Shown: in pieces, positions 8,764 through 18,376 of the stretch
Layout: the number at the start of each line of letters is the position of its first letter
How positions within the stretch are numbered: the stretch's first letter is position 1
Assembly: GCF_001578185.1 (NCBI RefSeq)
Contig: NZ_CP011008.1
Span: 3,252,001 to 3,316,000 of the forward strand
DNA length: 64,000 nt
From: Peribacillus simplex
GTDB taxonomy: Bacteria > Bacillota > Bacilli > Bacillales > DSM-1321
Direction: 5' to 3'
Program-made: the position numbers and the translations under genes
Notes under the pieces: model-generated
The model's input: only the letters and a program-made list of their open reading frames with translations
The model's database searches: none
Told to the model about the DNA's origin: nothing

Positions 8764-9848
8764 TCCCACCTCATTAACACAAGTTCAGATGAAAAACCAG
8801 GCCCCAATGCTGCAGCCAATCCCACCTCACCTTTATTCCCGCCACGCTGCATGAATCTCTCAAGGACGTACAAAATAGTTGCTGAGGACATATTTCCAAA
8901 TTCCCTTAATATTCTCATTGATACTGCAGTCATGCTTTCATCGAATCCTAGGGATTCGTGATAAGCATCAATTACTTTTTTCCCTCCAGGATGGGCAATG
9001 AAATCTTTTATATCCCCGAGATCCATTCCATTTCCCGCTAAGAACTCTTGGACATTCGGTTTAAGCCAATCCTTGATGATTGTAGGGATATCTTTCGAAA
9101 AGATCACATATAAGCCTTGGTCTTTAACATCCCACCCCATTACATCCAATGAATTCGGCATTAGCGTGGATTGCGAATCCAAAAATTTCAAATGTCGTCC
9201 TTTTCTTGAATACTGTTCATCCGGCACTTCATCACCGCAAACCAAAACACAGCTTACTCCATCAGAGAATAAGGAGGTTCCAATTAAATTACTTTTGGAG
9301 ATATCATTCCTTTGAAAAGTCAGACTGCATAACTCCACACTTAAAACAATGACCTTAGCCGTCGGGTACGCTCGGCAATATTCAAAAGCACGTGATAGGC
9401 CGCTCGCTCCCCCTGCACATCCAAGCCCCCATATCGGAATTCTTTTTGCATGCGGGTTAAATGGAAGTTCATTCATTATCCTGGCATCAATGGTCGGGGT
9501 AGCCACCCCGGTGCTTGATATAAAAAAGAAAGCATCTAGTTCGAATGCCTGCAGCTCTTCTTTTAAAAATTCTGAGTTGGTTAAACATTTTTCTATAGCC
9601 TCTTTCCCAAACTTTACAGCCTGCTTTATGTATAAATCATTCCGATCAGCAAAAGAATGATCCTTTTTAAACCAATCAAGATCATTGGAAAAATATCGAT
9701 TTTCCACTTGTCCATTCGTAAAGGCCTTTAATAGCCGATCTATACTTTTAAATGAGGATCCAAAGATTTCTCTTGAAAATTCCATGATTTTTTCCTGTGA
9801 AAGTAAATATGGTAGCTTTATATGTGATGCAGATAATAAATATGGCAT
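8760..9848 (-). CDS. bpsA: Type III polyketide synthase BpsA
   Basis: A 362-aa chalcone-synthase-like enzyme. The catalytic cysteine lies in IWGLGCAGGASG, the histidine in FIAHPGGKKVID and the asparagine in REFGNMSSAT, completing the Cys-His-Asn triad. BpsA condenses long-chain acyl-CoA starters with malonyl-CoA to make triketide alkylpyrones, lipids that are then methylated by the coupled downstream gene. The start ATG follows a GGGGTGGG site. Length and all triad residues are normal for the family. Confidence 0.92.
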   Translation of the reverse strand: MPYLLSASHIKLPYLLSQEKIMEFSREIFGSSFKSIDRLLKAFTNGQVENRYFSNDLDWFKKDHSFADRNDLYIKQAVKFGKEAIEKCLTNSEFLKEELQAFELDAFFFISSTGVATPTIDARIMNELPFNPHAKRIPIWGLGCAGGASGLSRAFEYCRAYPTAKVIVLSVELCSLTFQRNDISKSNLIGTSLFSDGVSCVLVCGDEVPDEQYSRKGRHLKFLDSQSTLMPNSLDVMGWDVKDQGLYVIFSKDIPTIIKDWLKPNVQEFLAGNGMDLGDIKDFIAHPGGKKVIDAYHESLGFDESMTAVSMRILREFGNMSSATILYVLERFMQRGGNKGEVGLAAALGPGFSSELVLMRWE

Positions 9849-10163
9849 GATCCCACCCCTTATTATTCATGATATGGTTAATATACCCACCAAGATATCA
9901 TTTATGCTCTATAGCTTAATGGTCATCTAAGGTGAAACTCTTGAATTTTTCGCAGCAGAACTAAGACAACATGCTTAGCCGGCAATATCGCCACCTCCTT
10001 AGCATTTGCGAGAATACAATCATGGATATTACACCTCCCGTCATTGCGGGCCATACAAAAATGTATAGGTTTACATGAAGCAAGCAATTTACCCATTTCA
10101 TTGGATGGCGTAGGTACCCTACATATCACCTTAATGATCAAAATGTAATCGGAAACAATAAAA

Positions 10164-10192
10164 CCCCCTTACCTAGAAAGTCGGTAAGGGGG
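10164..10192 (-). terminator. Intrinsic terminator after zinc-ribbon gene
   Basis: The 10-bp arms CCCCCTTACC and GGTAAGGGGG with a 9-nt loop are followed on the minus strand by TTTTATTGTTT. Confidence 0.85.
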
Positions 10193-10198
10193 CTGCTT

Positions 10199-10333
10199 TC
10201 ATTCTTCCTTCTTTACTGAAGATTGATTTTGTACTTGTATTATGATGTTTTGAAACTCCTCTTTACCGCACACACTGCACCTATACTCCTGACTTAAAAT
10301 GGTCCGACAATGAATACAATATTTTTTCTCCAT
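10199..10333 (-). CDS. 44-aa zinc-ribbon protein
   Basis: A short frame starts at ATG (10333) with MEKKYCIHCRTILSQ and continues YRCSVCGKEEF, giving two CxxC knuckles (residues 6/9 and 19/22) spaced as in a minimal zinc ribbon. The C-terminal tail is polar. An AGGAAAG motif lies 13 nt upstream, and a strong terminator follows 6 nt after the stop. The gene is isolated between pbuX and bpsA. It is too short for most gene finders. The role is unknown; such ribbons often bind nucleic acid or a protein partner. Confidence 0.7.
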   Translation of the reverse strand: MEKKYCIHCRTILSQEYRCSVCGKEEFQNIIIQVQNQSSVKKEE

Positions 10334-10464
10334 CTCTATCACTACTTTCCTGAACATATACTATCAATATATTCAAAAAGTGAAGAGAGTTTCCTTTTAT
10401 CTGACAAAACTCCATTTCATTAAAAAACTTCATTTAACAATGATGAGTTTTCGGACTAATAAAA

Positions 10465-10507
10465 AATGCCCCCTAATCCTCATCATCTTTGGGTTAGGGG
10501 GCATTTA
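10465..10507 (-). terminator. Intrinsic terminator of xpt-pbuX
   Basis: A perfect 16-bp stem (AAATGCCCCCTAATCC at 10465-10480 with its complement at 10492-10507) lies 24 nt after the pbuX stop, with T-rich sequence beyond it on the minus strand. Confidence 0.9.
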
Positions 10508-10531
10508 ATAGTTTACAGAATCTATTTTTAA

Positions 10532-11845
10532 TCAGGCAACATTCTGTCTTTCAACACGGGCTTCCTTTACTTTCCCTTTTGTAGGGACGATGTTAAAGAC
10601 GATATTCAAGAAAATGGCTGTCAAACTTCCAGCCACGATTCCATTATCCGTTAATATTTGAATGCTTTCCGGAATTTTAGCAAATAGCTCAGGAACGACC
10701 GTTACCCCAAGTCCCATACCTACGGAACAAGCGATGATCAATAAGTTTTCTTGAGAGGCAAAATCTACCTTACTTAACATCTTAATTCCAGCGGCAATTA
10801 CCATGCCAAACATGGCCACCATTGCCCCGCCTAACACGGACGAAGGGATAATGGTCGTGAATGCACCAATTTTCGGGACAAAACCAATGAAAATGAGCAT
10901 CCCTGCCGTTGTATAAATGACATTTCTTGTTTTAATACCGGACAATTGAATTAAACCGACATTTTGTGAAAAAGCTGTATAAGGAAAAGCATTAAACAAA
11001 CCGCCAAGCATGATGGCAAGCCCTTCAGAACGGTATCCGCGTGCCAGATCATCTTCCGAAATCTCTTTGTCCGTGATTTCTCCTAAGGCATAATAGACGC
11101 CAGTCGATTCCACTAAGCTGACTATCGCCACCAAAGTCATGGTAATGATCGCAGTGATGTTGAAAGTCGGAGTGCCAAAGTAGAAAAAATGTGGCAGATG
11201 CAACCAACTTGCACTTGCAACTGAGCTAAAATCCACTTTCCCAAGGAAGAAAGCTGCAAAAGTTCCGACTAACAGTCCTAATAATATAGAGATGGAGCGC
11301 ACGAATCCCGTTGAGAATTTATACATGAAAATGATGAAAAGCAAAGTTCCAAAACCAAGGGCTATGTTATCCAAGGCTCCAAAGTCAGCAGCACCTTGTC
11401 CGCCCCCAAGATTGTTGATGGCAACAGGAATGAGTGTGATCCCGATGATCATAACGACTGAACCAGTAACGACCGGCGGGAAAAACCTAGCCAGTTTCCC
11501 GAAGAATTTACTAATTAAAACGACGATTAATCCCGACACTAAAATGGCCCCATAAATGGTGGTGACTCCATATTGGGTACCTACCGCAATCATTGGGCTG
11601 ACTGCCGTGAATGTACAGCCTAGAACGACGGGTAGGCCGATTCCGAAGAATTTATTTTTCCAGACTTGCAATAAGGTCGCTATTCCACACATTAAGATGT
11701 CAATCGAAACTAAATAGGTTAACTGCGCAGCAGTTAAACCTAACGCTCCCCCAACAATCAATGGAACGACGATCGCACCAGCATACATTGCAAGAACATG
11801 TTGTAATCCTAAGGAAGCAACTTTTAATGGTGATTGATTAGACAT
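10532..11845 (-). CDS. pbuX: Xanthine permease (NCS2 family)
   Basis: A 437-aa nucleobase:cation symporter-2 protein with about twelve to fourteen hydrophobic segments. Family features include the N-terminal [19 protein letters not shown] stretch and the central signature [14 protein letters not shown]. It imports xanthine across the cytoplasmic membrane. The start is the ATG at 11845 after an AAGGGG site; the frame continues upstream to a TTG at 11872 inside xpt. It overlaps the xpt stop by 8 nt, as expected for the xpt-pbuX operon under guanine-riboswitch control. Confidence 0.93.
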   Translation of the reverse strand: MSNQSPLKVASLGLQHVLAMYAGAIVVPLIVGGALGLTAAQLTYLVSIDILMCGIATLLQVWKNKFFGIGLPVVLGCTFTAVSPMIAVGTQYGVTTIYGAILVSGLIVVLISKFFGKLARFFPPVVTGSVVMIIGITLIPVAINNLGGGQGAADFGALDNIALGFGTLLFIIFMYKFSTGFVRSISILLGLLVGTFAAFFLGKVDFSSVASASWLHLPHFFYFGTPTFNITAIITMTLVAIVSLVESTGVYYALGEITDKEISEDDLARGYRSEGLAIMLGGLFNAFPYTAFSQNVGLIQLSGIKTRNVIYTTAGMLIFIGFVPKIGAFTTIIPSSVLGGAMVAMFGMVIAAGIKMLSKVDFASQENLLIIACSVGMGLGVTVVPELFAKIPESIQILTDNGIVAGSLTAIFLNIVFNIVPTKGKVKEARVERQNVA

Positions 11846-12437
11846 TGACAGTTGCCCCTTCCATTTCCTCAACGAAAGTTATCTCACCGAATTTCAACTT
11901 CGCAATTCGTGCCAGGGATTCCACTTGAAACCCTTGTCCCCGAAGGTCCTTACCACCACTTTGGAATGCTTTTTCAATAACGATTCCGATCCCGGCTACT
12001 TCTGCTCCAACCTGCTCACAGATATCCACCAAGCCCCGAGCCGCTTGTCCGACCGCAAGGAAGTCATCGATGATCAGAACCTTATCACCAGCTTCTATAT
12101 ATTTATTGGAAACTGTAATTGTATTGGTTTCTTTTTTTGTAAAGGAATGAACGGACGCCGTCACTAAATCATTTGTCAAAGTAAGTGATTTACGTTTACG
12201 GGCAAAAATTAGCGGAACTTCCAATTCCAAGGCAGCCATCAAACCAGGTCCAATGCCTGAAGATTCAATGGTAAGCACTTTAGTTATTTCCTTTTGTTCG
12301 AAACGTTTAACGAATTCTTTACCTATTTCTTTCATCAGCATAGGATCCATTTGATGATTCAAGAATGAATCTACTTTTAAAATATCTTCTGATAAAGCTT
12401 GACCCTCGGACAAGATTTTTTCCTTTAAAAGTTGCAT
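11838..12437 (-). CDS. xpt: Xanthine phosphoribosyltransferase
   Basis: A 199-aa type I phosphoribosyltransferase. The PRPP loop is [17 protein letters not shown] and the upstream segment [13 protein letters not shown] is typical of bacterial Xpt. It converts xanthine plus PRPP to XMP for purine salvage. The start is the ATG 6 nt after a GGGAGGA site; the longer frame to 12452 begins with TTG inside that site. It is first gene of the operon with pbuX, preceded by the riboswitch expression platform. Confidence 0.93.
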   Translation of the reverse strand: MQLLKEKILSEGQALSEDILKVDSFLNHQMDPMLMKEIGKEFVKRFEQKEITKVLTIESSGIGPGLMAALELEVPLIFARKRKSLTLTNDLVTASVHSFTKKETNTITVSNKYIEAGDKVLIIDDFLAVGQAARGLVDICEQVGAEVAGIGIVIEKAFQSGGKDLRGQGFQVESLARIAKLKFGEITFVEEMEGATVNV

Positions 12438-12500
12438 GAAGGTTCCTCCCAATCTTGGATGTTTATTGACCTATAAACCATGCAAGTGTTTCCCAGATAT

Positions 12501-12556
12501 AAAAAAGCCCAAGAAACATTGCAGCACTTTTTTGAGTGAAGCAATATTTCTTGGGC
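12501..12556 (-). terminator. Guanine riboswitch terminator hairpin
   Basis: The 16-nt arms 12507-12522 and 12541-12556 pair with one mismatch and are followed on the minus strand by six T residues. This lies between the aptamer and xpt and is the ligand-controlled terminator. By analogy to xpt in B. subtilis, guanine binding favours this hairpin and stops transcription. Confidence 0.88.
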
Positions 12557-12611
12557 ATGAATGAAAAATGAAACAGCAAAATCCGTCCATTATGCAACAA
12601 GATCAATTACT

Positions 12612-12676
12612 CACCCATAGTCGAATTATTTACGGTAATCCGGTAGAAACTTGCAGGCCATATTCCTGCTATTATA
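12612..12676 (-). ncRNA. Guanine-class purine riboswitch aptamer
   Basis: On the minus strand the conserved purine aptamer core is present: P1 start ATAATAGCAGG, the P2/J region AATATGG then GCAAGTTTCTACCGG, the P3 loop TTACCGTAAATAA, and the J3/1-P1 segment TTCGACTATGGGT. The specificity position in GACTATGGG is C, which is the guanine-type base (T would mean adenine). It controls xpt-pbuX through the hairpin 56 nt downstream. Confidence 0.93.
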
Positions 12677-13011
12677 CGAGTGAAACTTTATATTTTATTA
12701 ATATATAAATTATAACAATGCTGTCTTATTTTGAAAAGTCATTTTTAACAAAAACCGAACTTTCAATTAAAAATATAAAACATTATTCGTAATTTTAGAA
12801 GATTGCGAAATCACCAAGACTAATTAATCTCGATTTATCATCAACAAAAAGCCATCACTTGAAATTACGGGTATTTTTCAAAAAATTAGAAATATTATAG
12901 TCGGAATAACGGCGGCCTCATTTTATTCGCCTAAATGATACCTTTTATTGATGTTAACAAAAATGCCCACCGGGTTTATAAGGATTTAAATTGTGTGAAC
13001 CATTGAAAAAA
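12677..13011. other. Promoter-side intergenic region of xpt
   Basis: This 335-bp stretch is very A/T-rich. It should contain the xpt promoter just upstream of the aptamer, but no single -35/-10 pair is convincing. I see no gene or repeat. Confidence 0.4.
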
Positions 13012-13048
13012 GAAGAAGACCTTGATAATTATTCCAAGGCCTTCTTTA
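13012..13048 (-). terminator. Intrinsic terminator of ypwA
   Basis: GAAGAAGACCTTG pairs with CAAGGCCTTCTT around an A/T loop, just after the ypwA stop; the minus strand then runs into T-rich sequence. Confidence 0.75.
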
Positions 13049-13055
13049 ATTAAAT

Positions 13056-14567
13056 TCATTTGATTTTATAAACTTCTTTATATTTATTTTCAAGATACTT
13101 TATTAAATACTGAACATTCAGGCCTTCCCCTGTCGTTTCTTTCAAAATCTCTAGGGGCTCTTTTGTTTTTCCATATTTATGTATCTTTTCATTAAGCCAT
13201 TTCCTGATTGGAGCAATATCGCCCGCTTCCAAAAGCCCATCAAAATCAGGCAAATCTTTAAGCATCGACTGCTTGATTTGGGCTGCATACATATATCCCA
13301 ATGCATACGATGGGAAATAACCAAAACTGCCATCTGCCCAATGTACATCCTGTAACACGCCCATTGCATCATTTTCAGGAACAATTCCCAAATAATCCTT
13401 GTATTTTTCATTCCAGACTTCCGGTAAATCCTTCACTTCAAGTTCTCCATTAAAGAGAGCCTTTTCCAGTTCATACCGAATCATTATATGTAGGGGATAA
13501 GTTAGTTCATCTGCTTCAATACGGATGAACGATGGTTTTGATTCGTTAATCCCCCGGTAGAATTCATCCAGCGTCACATCATTGAATTGTTCAGGAGCAT
13601 ATTCTTTCAATAGGGAGAATTTATTTTTCCAGAAGCTATAGTTCCGTCCAATGAAGTTTTCAAAAAACAGGGATTGGGATTCATGGATTCCCATTGATGT
13701 CCCATTATCGAGCAGTGTCCCGGTTAACTCTTCGGCGATATTCTGCTCATAAATGGCATGTCCACATTCATGAATGGTACCAAAGATCGCCCCCCTAAAA
13801 TCACATTCATCGTAACGGGTCGTCACCCGGACATCGCCCATATTTATTCCAGTAGCAAAAGGGTGAACTGTTTCATCCAGCCTGCCAGCCTTGAAATCGT
13901 ATCCTAGATGTTTTAAAACTTCCAGGTTGAGGCGATGCTGTTTTTCTTTTGGAAATTCTTTATAAAGGAACGCTGTTTCAGGTCTATTTTCGCTTTTTGC
14001 AATCTGTTTTACCAGAGGTACTATACTCGACCGAAGCTCACTGAATACGCTGTCAAGTAGATCTACAGTCATGCCGGGTTCATACATGTCTAAAAGGGTA
14101 TTATATTTCTGTCCTTCGTATCCCCAGTACTCTATGAATTTACGGGTATAAGCAACAACTTGCTCCAGATAAGGTTGGAATAACGAAAAATCCGCTTTTT
14201 CCCTTGCCTCTTCCCAAGCACTTTCAGAGCGGGATTGTAAAATGACGAATTCCTTATATTCGTTTGCAGGAATCTTCTTATTCCTTTCAAACTCTTTTTT
14301 ACACTCTTGTACCATCTTATTCGTCGTTTCACTAAGAGGCCCCTTCGAAAGTTCCGTAATGAAGGATTCCATCTTTTTACTTGTGATCATATTAAAAACC
14401 TCAGAGGAAAGCACCCCGATCACTTCAGAACGCTGCTCAACTCCCTTTTTCGGTGCACCTGTACGTAAGTCCCAAAAAATTAACGCGAGCGCTTCATTAT
14501 AGGCCGAGATTTTCTTGACATATTCTTTAAATTCTTTTTCTATCAAATCTATACCTTCTTTTTCCAT
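13056..14567 (-). CDS. ypwA: M32-family metallocarboxypeptidase
   Basis: A 503-aa protein of the thermostable carboxypeptidase Taq family (M32). The zinc site HECGH is in GTIHECGHAIYEQNI, followed downstream by the helix GIHESQSLFFENFIGR. The C-terminal part carries the family motif GSFGYFPSYALGYMYAAQ. It removes C-terminal residues from peptides, except proline, in the cytosol. An ORF from 14585 starts with TTG inside the GGAAGGAG ribosome site; the ATG at 14567, 7 nt after it, is the likely start. Single-gene transcript. Confidence 0.92.
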   Translation of the reverse strand: MEKEGIDLIEKEFKEYVKKISAYNEALALIFWDLRTGAPKKGVEQRSEVIGVLSSEVFNMITSKKMESFITELSKGPLSETTNKMVQECKKEFERNKKIPANEYKEFVILQSRSESAWEEAREKADFSLFQPYLEQVVAYTRKFIEYWGYEGQKYNTLLDMYEPGMTVDLLDSVFSELRSSIVPLVKQIAKSENRPETAFLYKEFPKEKQHRLNLEVLKHLGYDFKAGRLDETVHPFATGINMGDVRVTTRYDECDFRGAIFGTIHECGHAIYEQNIAEELTGTLLDNGTSMGIHESQSLFFENFIGRNYSFWKNKFSLLKEYAPEQFNDVTLDEFYRGINESKPSFIRIEADELTYPLHIMIRYELEKALFNGELEVKDLPEVWNEKYKDYLGIVPENDAMGVLQDVHWADGSFGYFPSYALGYMYAAQIKQSMLKDLPDFDGLLEAGDIAPIRKWLNEKIHKYGKTKEPLEILKETTGEGLNVQYLIKYLENKYKEVYKIK

Positions 14568-14644
14568 ATTCACTGCTCCTTCCAACTACACTTTACCATA
14601 TTATACAAAAATCTTTCTTATCAGAACTACCCGTTAAAAAAAAA

Positions 14645-14677
14645 TAAGAGCCAAGGGCACCCCTCCCATGGCTCTTA
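14645..14677 (-). terminator. Intrinsic terminator of ypvA
   Basis: TAAGAGCCAAGGG (14645-14657) pairs with CCCATGGCTCTTA (14665-14677) with one mismatch; a T tract follows on the minus strand. Confidence 0.85.
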
Positions 14678-14689
14678 GATTAAATTGAC

Positions 14690-16603
14690 TTAAAGCGTTA
14701 CAGGAAGAACGGATACAATCTTCTCTTTCACCAGTTCCGAGAGATCCTTTTCCATCAAAATCTGTACGGTTCCCGAATCATTGCTAGTCCTGATCAAACG
14801 CCCTATACCCTGACGCAATCGAAGGAGCATGTATGGAAGATCCACTTCTTCGAATGCATCGGTAACCGAATTACGTTTGGCCTCGAACACTGGATCGCGT
14901 GGTGGGAATGGAAGTGAGTGTATCACTACATTTTGTAATGAAGGCCCTGGAACATCAAGTCCTTCCCATAAATGATAGGAGAAAAGAACAGATTGCTCAT
15001 TCTCTTGAAACTTCTTAACAAGCTCGCTGATTTCCGCTTCCCCTTCAAAATAAAAAGGATAGGATGATGTTGGGCAGTTTTCCTTGAACCAATGCAATTC
15101 TTCTTTTGATTGGAATAACACAAGCGTTCGGCCCTCATTTTCCTCAATTGACTTCATGGTGTATTGAAGTTTAGCCAATTGGTCGCCGTTTTCGAAGGCA
15201 GGCATGTTCATTTTCATGACTTCATCGTAATCAAATGGTGATTCAACAGAGAAGCTGTCATACTTCTCTATCCCTAAGCTATCTGCAATGTATTGGAAAG
15301 ATTTATTATCCGATAATGTCGCCGATGAAAAAATGTAAGGGATTTTTTTAGAGAATACCTGTTCAGACAAAATATCCTGTACAAGCCGTGGCATAATGAC
15401 CAATGTTTTGGTCATTTCATTTTCTTCAAACCAGGAAACGGCCTGTTCATCCTTCACAAATAGAGAAATGGAGTAGCCCAGCTGTTCTAAATATTCTTCT
15501 GTCACTTTTAAATCATAATCATTGATCGTATACATTTCCGCCTCGAAAACAAGGTTCTCCTCTAACTCTTCAACCTTTTTATGCAGCTTTTGCGCAAAGC
15601 TTGTTATTTCCTTGGACATTGGGATTTCATAACGATTAGATCCGGTGACATGTATGGATTTTTCATCCAACAAATCAAAAAACTCTTCATTAATATCAAT
15701 TAAGTCCTCAATGATGTATAAGGTTTCTTCACGAACCTGATTGGCAGTAAGCAATTCTAAAACCGAAGCAAGGGTTTGTTCCCCAACTTTATAAGTTAAA
15801 GCCTTTTGAGCAGCAAATTCCAGTAGATGACCTTCATCAAAGACAACACAGCTATGTTCAGGCAACAGTGGTAATTGTCCTTCACGCTTACGTTTTTCCT
15901 TAGTCCAAACATGTTCCATGAAGAAGTCATGTGAACAAATGATCAAATCGCTTGATTTTCGGTAGTGGTCCCGCGATAGGGTCTGTCCACAACGATGGCG
16001 CTTATCACAAGTAAAACAGTTTTGAAGCTGATCCCAGCCAACTTTAGACCAGTCTTCATCATTTAAATATGGATACTGTTTACGGTCCCCATATGCTGAA
16101 TAAGCGTTCATCGATGAGTTATCATGGACAAACTTGGGAAGTTCATCATAGAGTTGATCTATTCCCTCTGAATCTTCATGATTCACTGCGTAATCCAATT
16201 TCTTAAGACATACATATTGATCGTGATATTTGGCAAGCCGAACATCCACTTCAATACCTAAAGCATTCTTAATTTTTTGGATGTCGCCTTCTTCTTTGAC
16301 AAGCTGTTCAATCAACGTTTCGTCTGCACACGAAATAATTGCCGGTTTATTCGTATATCTCGCATAACAAATCGCATATAGTAAATAGACCAAGGTCTTA
16401 CCGGTCCCTACCCCTGCTTCAGCAAAGCTTACATTCTTTTCTTTAAAGGCTTTTTCTAACTGAAAAGCCATGAAGATTTGTTCATCACGCAGCTCAAATC
16501 CTTTTTCGGGAAGAATATCGTAAAAAACATCACCGATCCATTCTGAAAGCTTATCGTAAAAAGAATCTTCCTTTGTTACCGAAAAAGGCAGTGTTTTAAG
16601 CAT
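14690..16603 (-). CDS. ypvA: DinG/XPD-family ATP-dependent helicase
   Basis: A 637-aa superfamily 2 helicase. The N-terminal Walker A is AGVGTGKTLVYLLY, the Walker B variant is VFDEGHLLEF, and the C-terminal helicase motifs include SYHLWEGLDVPGP and RLRQGIGRLIR. A cysteine cluster CFTCDKRHRC between Walker A and B, with a further upstream cysteine, suggests the iron-sulfur domain of XPD-like helicases. It resembles B. subtilis YpvA, of poorly defined role in DNA metabolism. A second DinG-type protein, with a fused exonuclease, is at 50962-53742. Confidence 0.87.
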   Translation of the reverse strand: MLKTLPFSVTKEDSFYDKLSEWIGDVFYDILPEKGFELRDEQIFMAFQLEKAFKEKNVSFAEAGVGTGKTLVYLLYAICYARYTNKPAIISCADETLIEQLVKEEGDIQKIKNALGIEVDVRLAKYHDQYVCLKKLDYAVNHEDSEGIDQLYDELPKFVHDNSSMNAYSAYGDRKQYPYLNDEDWSKVGWDQLQNCFTCDKRHRCGQTLSRDHYRKSSDLIICSHDFFMEHVWTKEKRKREGQLPLLPEHSCVVFDEGHLLEFAAQKALTYKVGEQTLASVLELLTANQVREETLYIIEDLIDINEEFFDLLDEKSIHVTGSNRYEIPMSKEITSFAQKLHKKVEELEENLVFEAEMYTINDYDLKVTEEYLEQLGYSISLFVKDEQAVSWFEENEMTKTLVIMPRLVQDILSEQVFSKKIPYIFSSATLSDNKSFQYIADSLGIEKYDSFSVESPFDYDEVMKMNMPAFENGDQLAKLQYTMKSIEENEGRTLVLFQSKEELHWFKENCPTSSYPFYFEGEAEISELVKKFQENEQSVLFSYHLWEGLDVPGPSLQNVVIHSLPFPPRDPVFEAKRNSVTDAFEEVDLPYMLLRLRQGIGRLIRTSNDSGTVQILMEKDLSELVKEKIVSVLPVTL

Positions 16604-16786
16604 CTTGGTCTCCCCTTTTATCTATCATCAGTGTATCGATCCGTATCATAATATTTCTAGGCAAAAGGATATTATCCTTTATTTCACATTAATAGTCAAG
16701 ATATTTACCCTACCATAAGAAACGAAATGTAAAAAGTATGTTTTTCTTCTATGTATGCTGCCATGTTTCCAGACTTGTAAAATAAA

Positions 16787-16813
16787 AGACAGGCTCCAAA
16801 AGAGAGCCTGTCT
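16787..16813 (-). terminator. Intrinsic terminator of cold-shock gene
   Basis: AGACAGGCTC (16787-16796) pairs with GAGCCTGTCT (16804-16813); T-rich sequence follows on the minus strand. Confidence 0.9.
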
Positions 16814-16833
16814 GTAAATAATATAGGGTTGAA

Positions 16834-17034
16834 TTAAGCTTTGTTTACGTTTGATGCTTGTGGTCCACGTTGACCTTGTTCTACATCAAATGTAACGTCT
16901 TGGCCTTCTTCAAGTGTTTTGAAACCTTCGCCTTGGATAGCTGAGAAATGTACGAATACATCGTCTCCACCTTCACGTTCGATGAATCCAAAACCTTTTT
17001 CTGCGTTAAACCATTTTACTTTACCTTGTTCCAT
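16834..17034 (-). CDS. CspA-family cold-shock protein
   Basis: A 66-aa single cold-shock domain with both RNA-binding motifs, KGFGFIE (RNP1) and DVFVHFSAI (RNP2), and the usual ending GPQASNV. It is a nucleic-acid chaperone that melts mRNA structure at low temperature. It matches the CspB/CspD group of Bacillus; which paralogue cannot be settled from one sequence. A strong TAGGAGG ribosome site lies 8 nt before the ATG, and there is a terminator after the stop. Confidence 0.95.
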   Translation of the reverse strand: MEQGKVKWFNAEKGFGFIEREGGDDVFVHFSAIQGEGFKTLEEGQDVTFDVEQGQRGPQASNVNKA

Positions 17035-17227
17035 TTTTGTTGCCTCCTAGTGTGTTCTCCACACATTATATTACTATCCTTGCTCAAAAGAATATTAAGG
17101 TATTCCTTAAATCTGAACAAAAATAATTCATTATTAGAATAACAGAAAAGGAAATGATAAGCAAGACTGGAACCTATTATGAATAAATCGTCCTGACTAT
17201 TGAAATCCTCCGTTATATTTTACCTAC

Positions 17228-18376
17228 TCATTCACCTTGAGGCTGTCTCGGCGGCCTTTTTCCCCAATATTGATAAAGGTCTGCACGGATGAACCCATTG
17301 AACAGTTTCCTTTTTTTCGTTGCAGGCTTACCGTAATGCTGTTCGAAGTCAGGATTGGAGGTAATCATGTATACTGACCAGGTGTCAAGCTTCTTGAAAG
17401 CTTGACCCATTTCTCTATACATCTGCTCAACCGCTTTTTGCTCACCAAGACGTTCTCCGTAAGGCGGGTTCCCGACAATGACACCATACTCTTTCCTAGT
17501 CGAGATATCCCTCACCTGCATTTGTTTGAATTCAATCAGATCACCAAGGCCGGCTTCAAAACTATTCGCTTTAGATATATCGACCATTCGATGGTCAATA
17601 TCACAGCCGGTTATGTCCAAGTACTGATCATAATCGGCTAAATCTTCAGCCTCAACCCGCGCTTCATCCCAAACCTTGCTGTCAATCCATGACCAGGTCT
17701 CAGAAACGAATTCCCTGTTAAACCCAGGTGCTATGTTCTGTCCAATTAAGGCAGCCTCGATAGGAATCGTTCCAGATCCACAAAATGGATCAATGAAAGG
17801 TTTATCCGGCTTCCAATTGGTCAGCATGATTAACGCAGCCGCCAATGTTTCTTTAAGGGGCGCCTCCCCCTGCCCTGTGCGATATCCCCGTTTATGCAAA
17901 CCAGCACCTGAAGTGTCCATGGTAAGTGTCACTACATCTTTTAAAATAGACACTTCAATTTTAAACAAAGGACCAGTCTCTGCAAACCAAGATACTTGCT
18001 TATATTTGCTTTTCAATCTATCAACAATCGCCTTTTTGACGATAGCCTGACAATCAGGAACACTGTAAAGCTGTGACTTAACCGATTTTCCACTCACAGG
18101 GAACTCAACATCGGCTGATAAGTAATCTTCCCAATTCAAGGCCTTTGTTTTTTCAAACAACTCATCAAATGAATATGCTTTAAATTCTGCAACTTTAATT
18201 TTAACCCTGTCGGCACTCCGCAGCCATAAATTAGAGCGGGCAATGGCAGATTGGTCCCCTTTGTACGTGATCTTACCATTCTCGACTTGACAATCGTAAC
18301 CAAGATCCCGAACCTCCTTAGCGACAATTGATTCCAATCCCATTGCTGATGTTGCGATAATATCGAATTGTTTCAT
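17228..18376 (-). CDS. ypsC: THUMP-domain RNA methyltransferase (RlmL-like)
   Basis: A 382-aa protein with an N-terminal ferredoxin-like/THUMP RNA-binding region (about residues 1-160) and a C-terminal Rossmann methyltransferase domain. The SAM and catalytic motifs are DPFCGSGTIPIEAA and the N6/N2-type motif NPPYGERLG. It resembles RlmL/YpsC, which makes N2-methylguanosine in 23S rRNA. It lies downstream of rnpB, the same order as in B. subtilis. Length and motifs are complete. Confidence 0.9.
   Translation of the reverse strand: MKQFDIIATSAMGLESIVAKEVRDLGYDCQVENGKITYKGDQSAIARSNLWLRSADRVKIKVAEFKAYSFDELFEKTKALNWEDYLSADVEFPVSGKSVKSQLYSVPDCQAIVKKAIVDRLKSKYKQVSWFAETGPLFKIEVSILKDVVTLTMDTSGAGLHKRGYRTGQGEAPLKETLAAALIMLTNWKPDKPFIDPFCGSGTIPIEAALIGQNIAPGFNREFVSETWSWIDSKVWDEARVEAEDLADYDQYLDITGCDIDHRMVDISKANSFEAGLGDLIEFKQMQVRDISTRKEYGVIVGNPPYGERLGEQKAVEQMYREMGQAFKKLDTWSVYMITSNPDFEQHYGKPATKKRKLFNGFIRADLYQYWGKRPPRQPQGE

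Noticed and set aside
9923..10141. 72-codon minus-strand frame upstream of bpsA
   Set aside because: It starts with TTG without a ribosome site and its composition is not protein-like; shorter frames within it are noted as a low-confidence finding instead.
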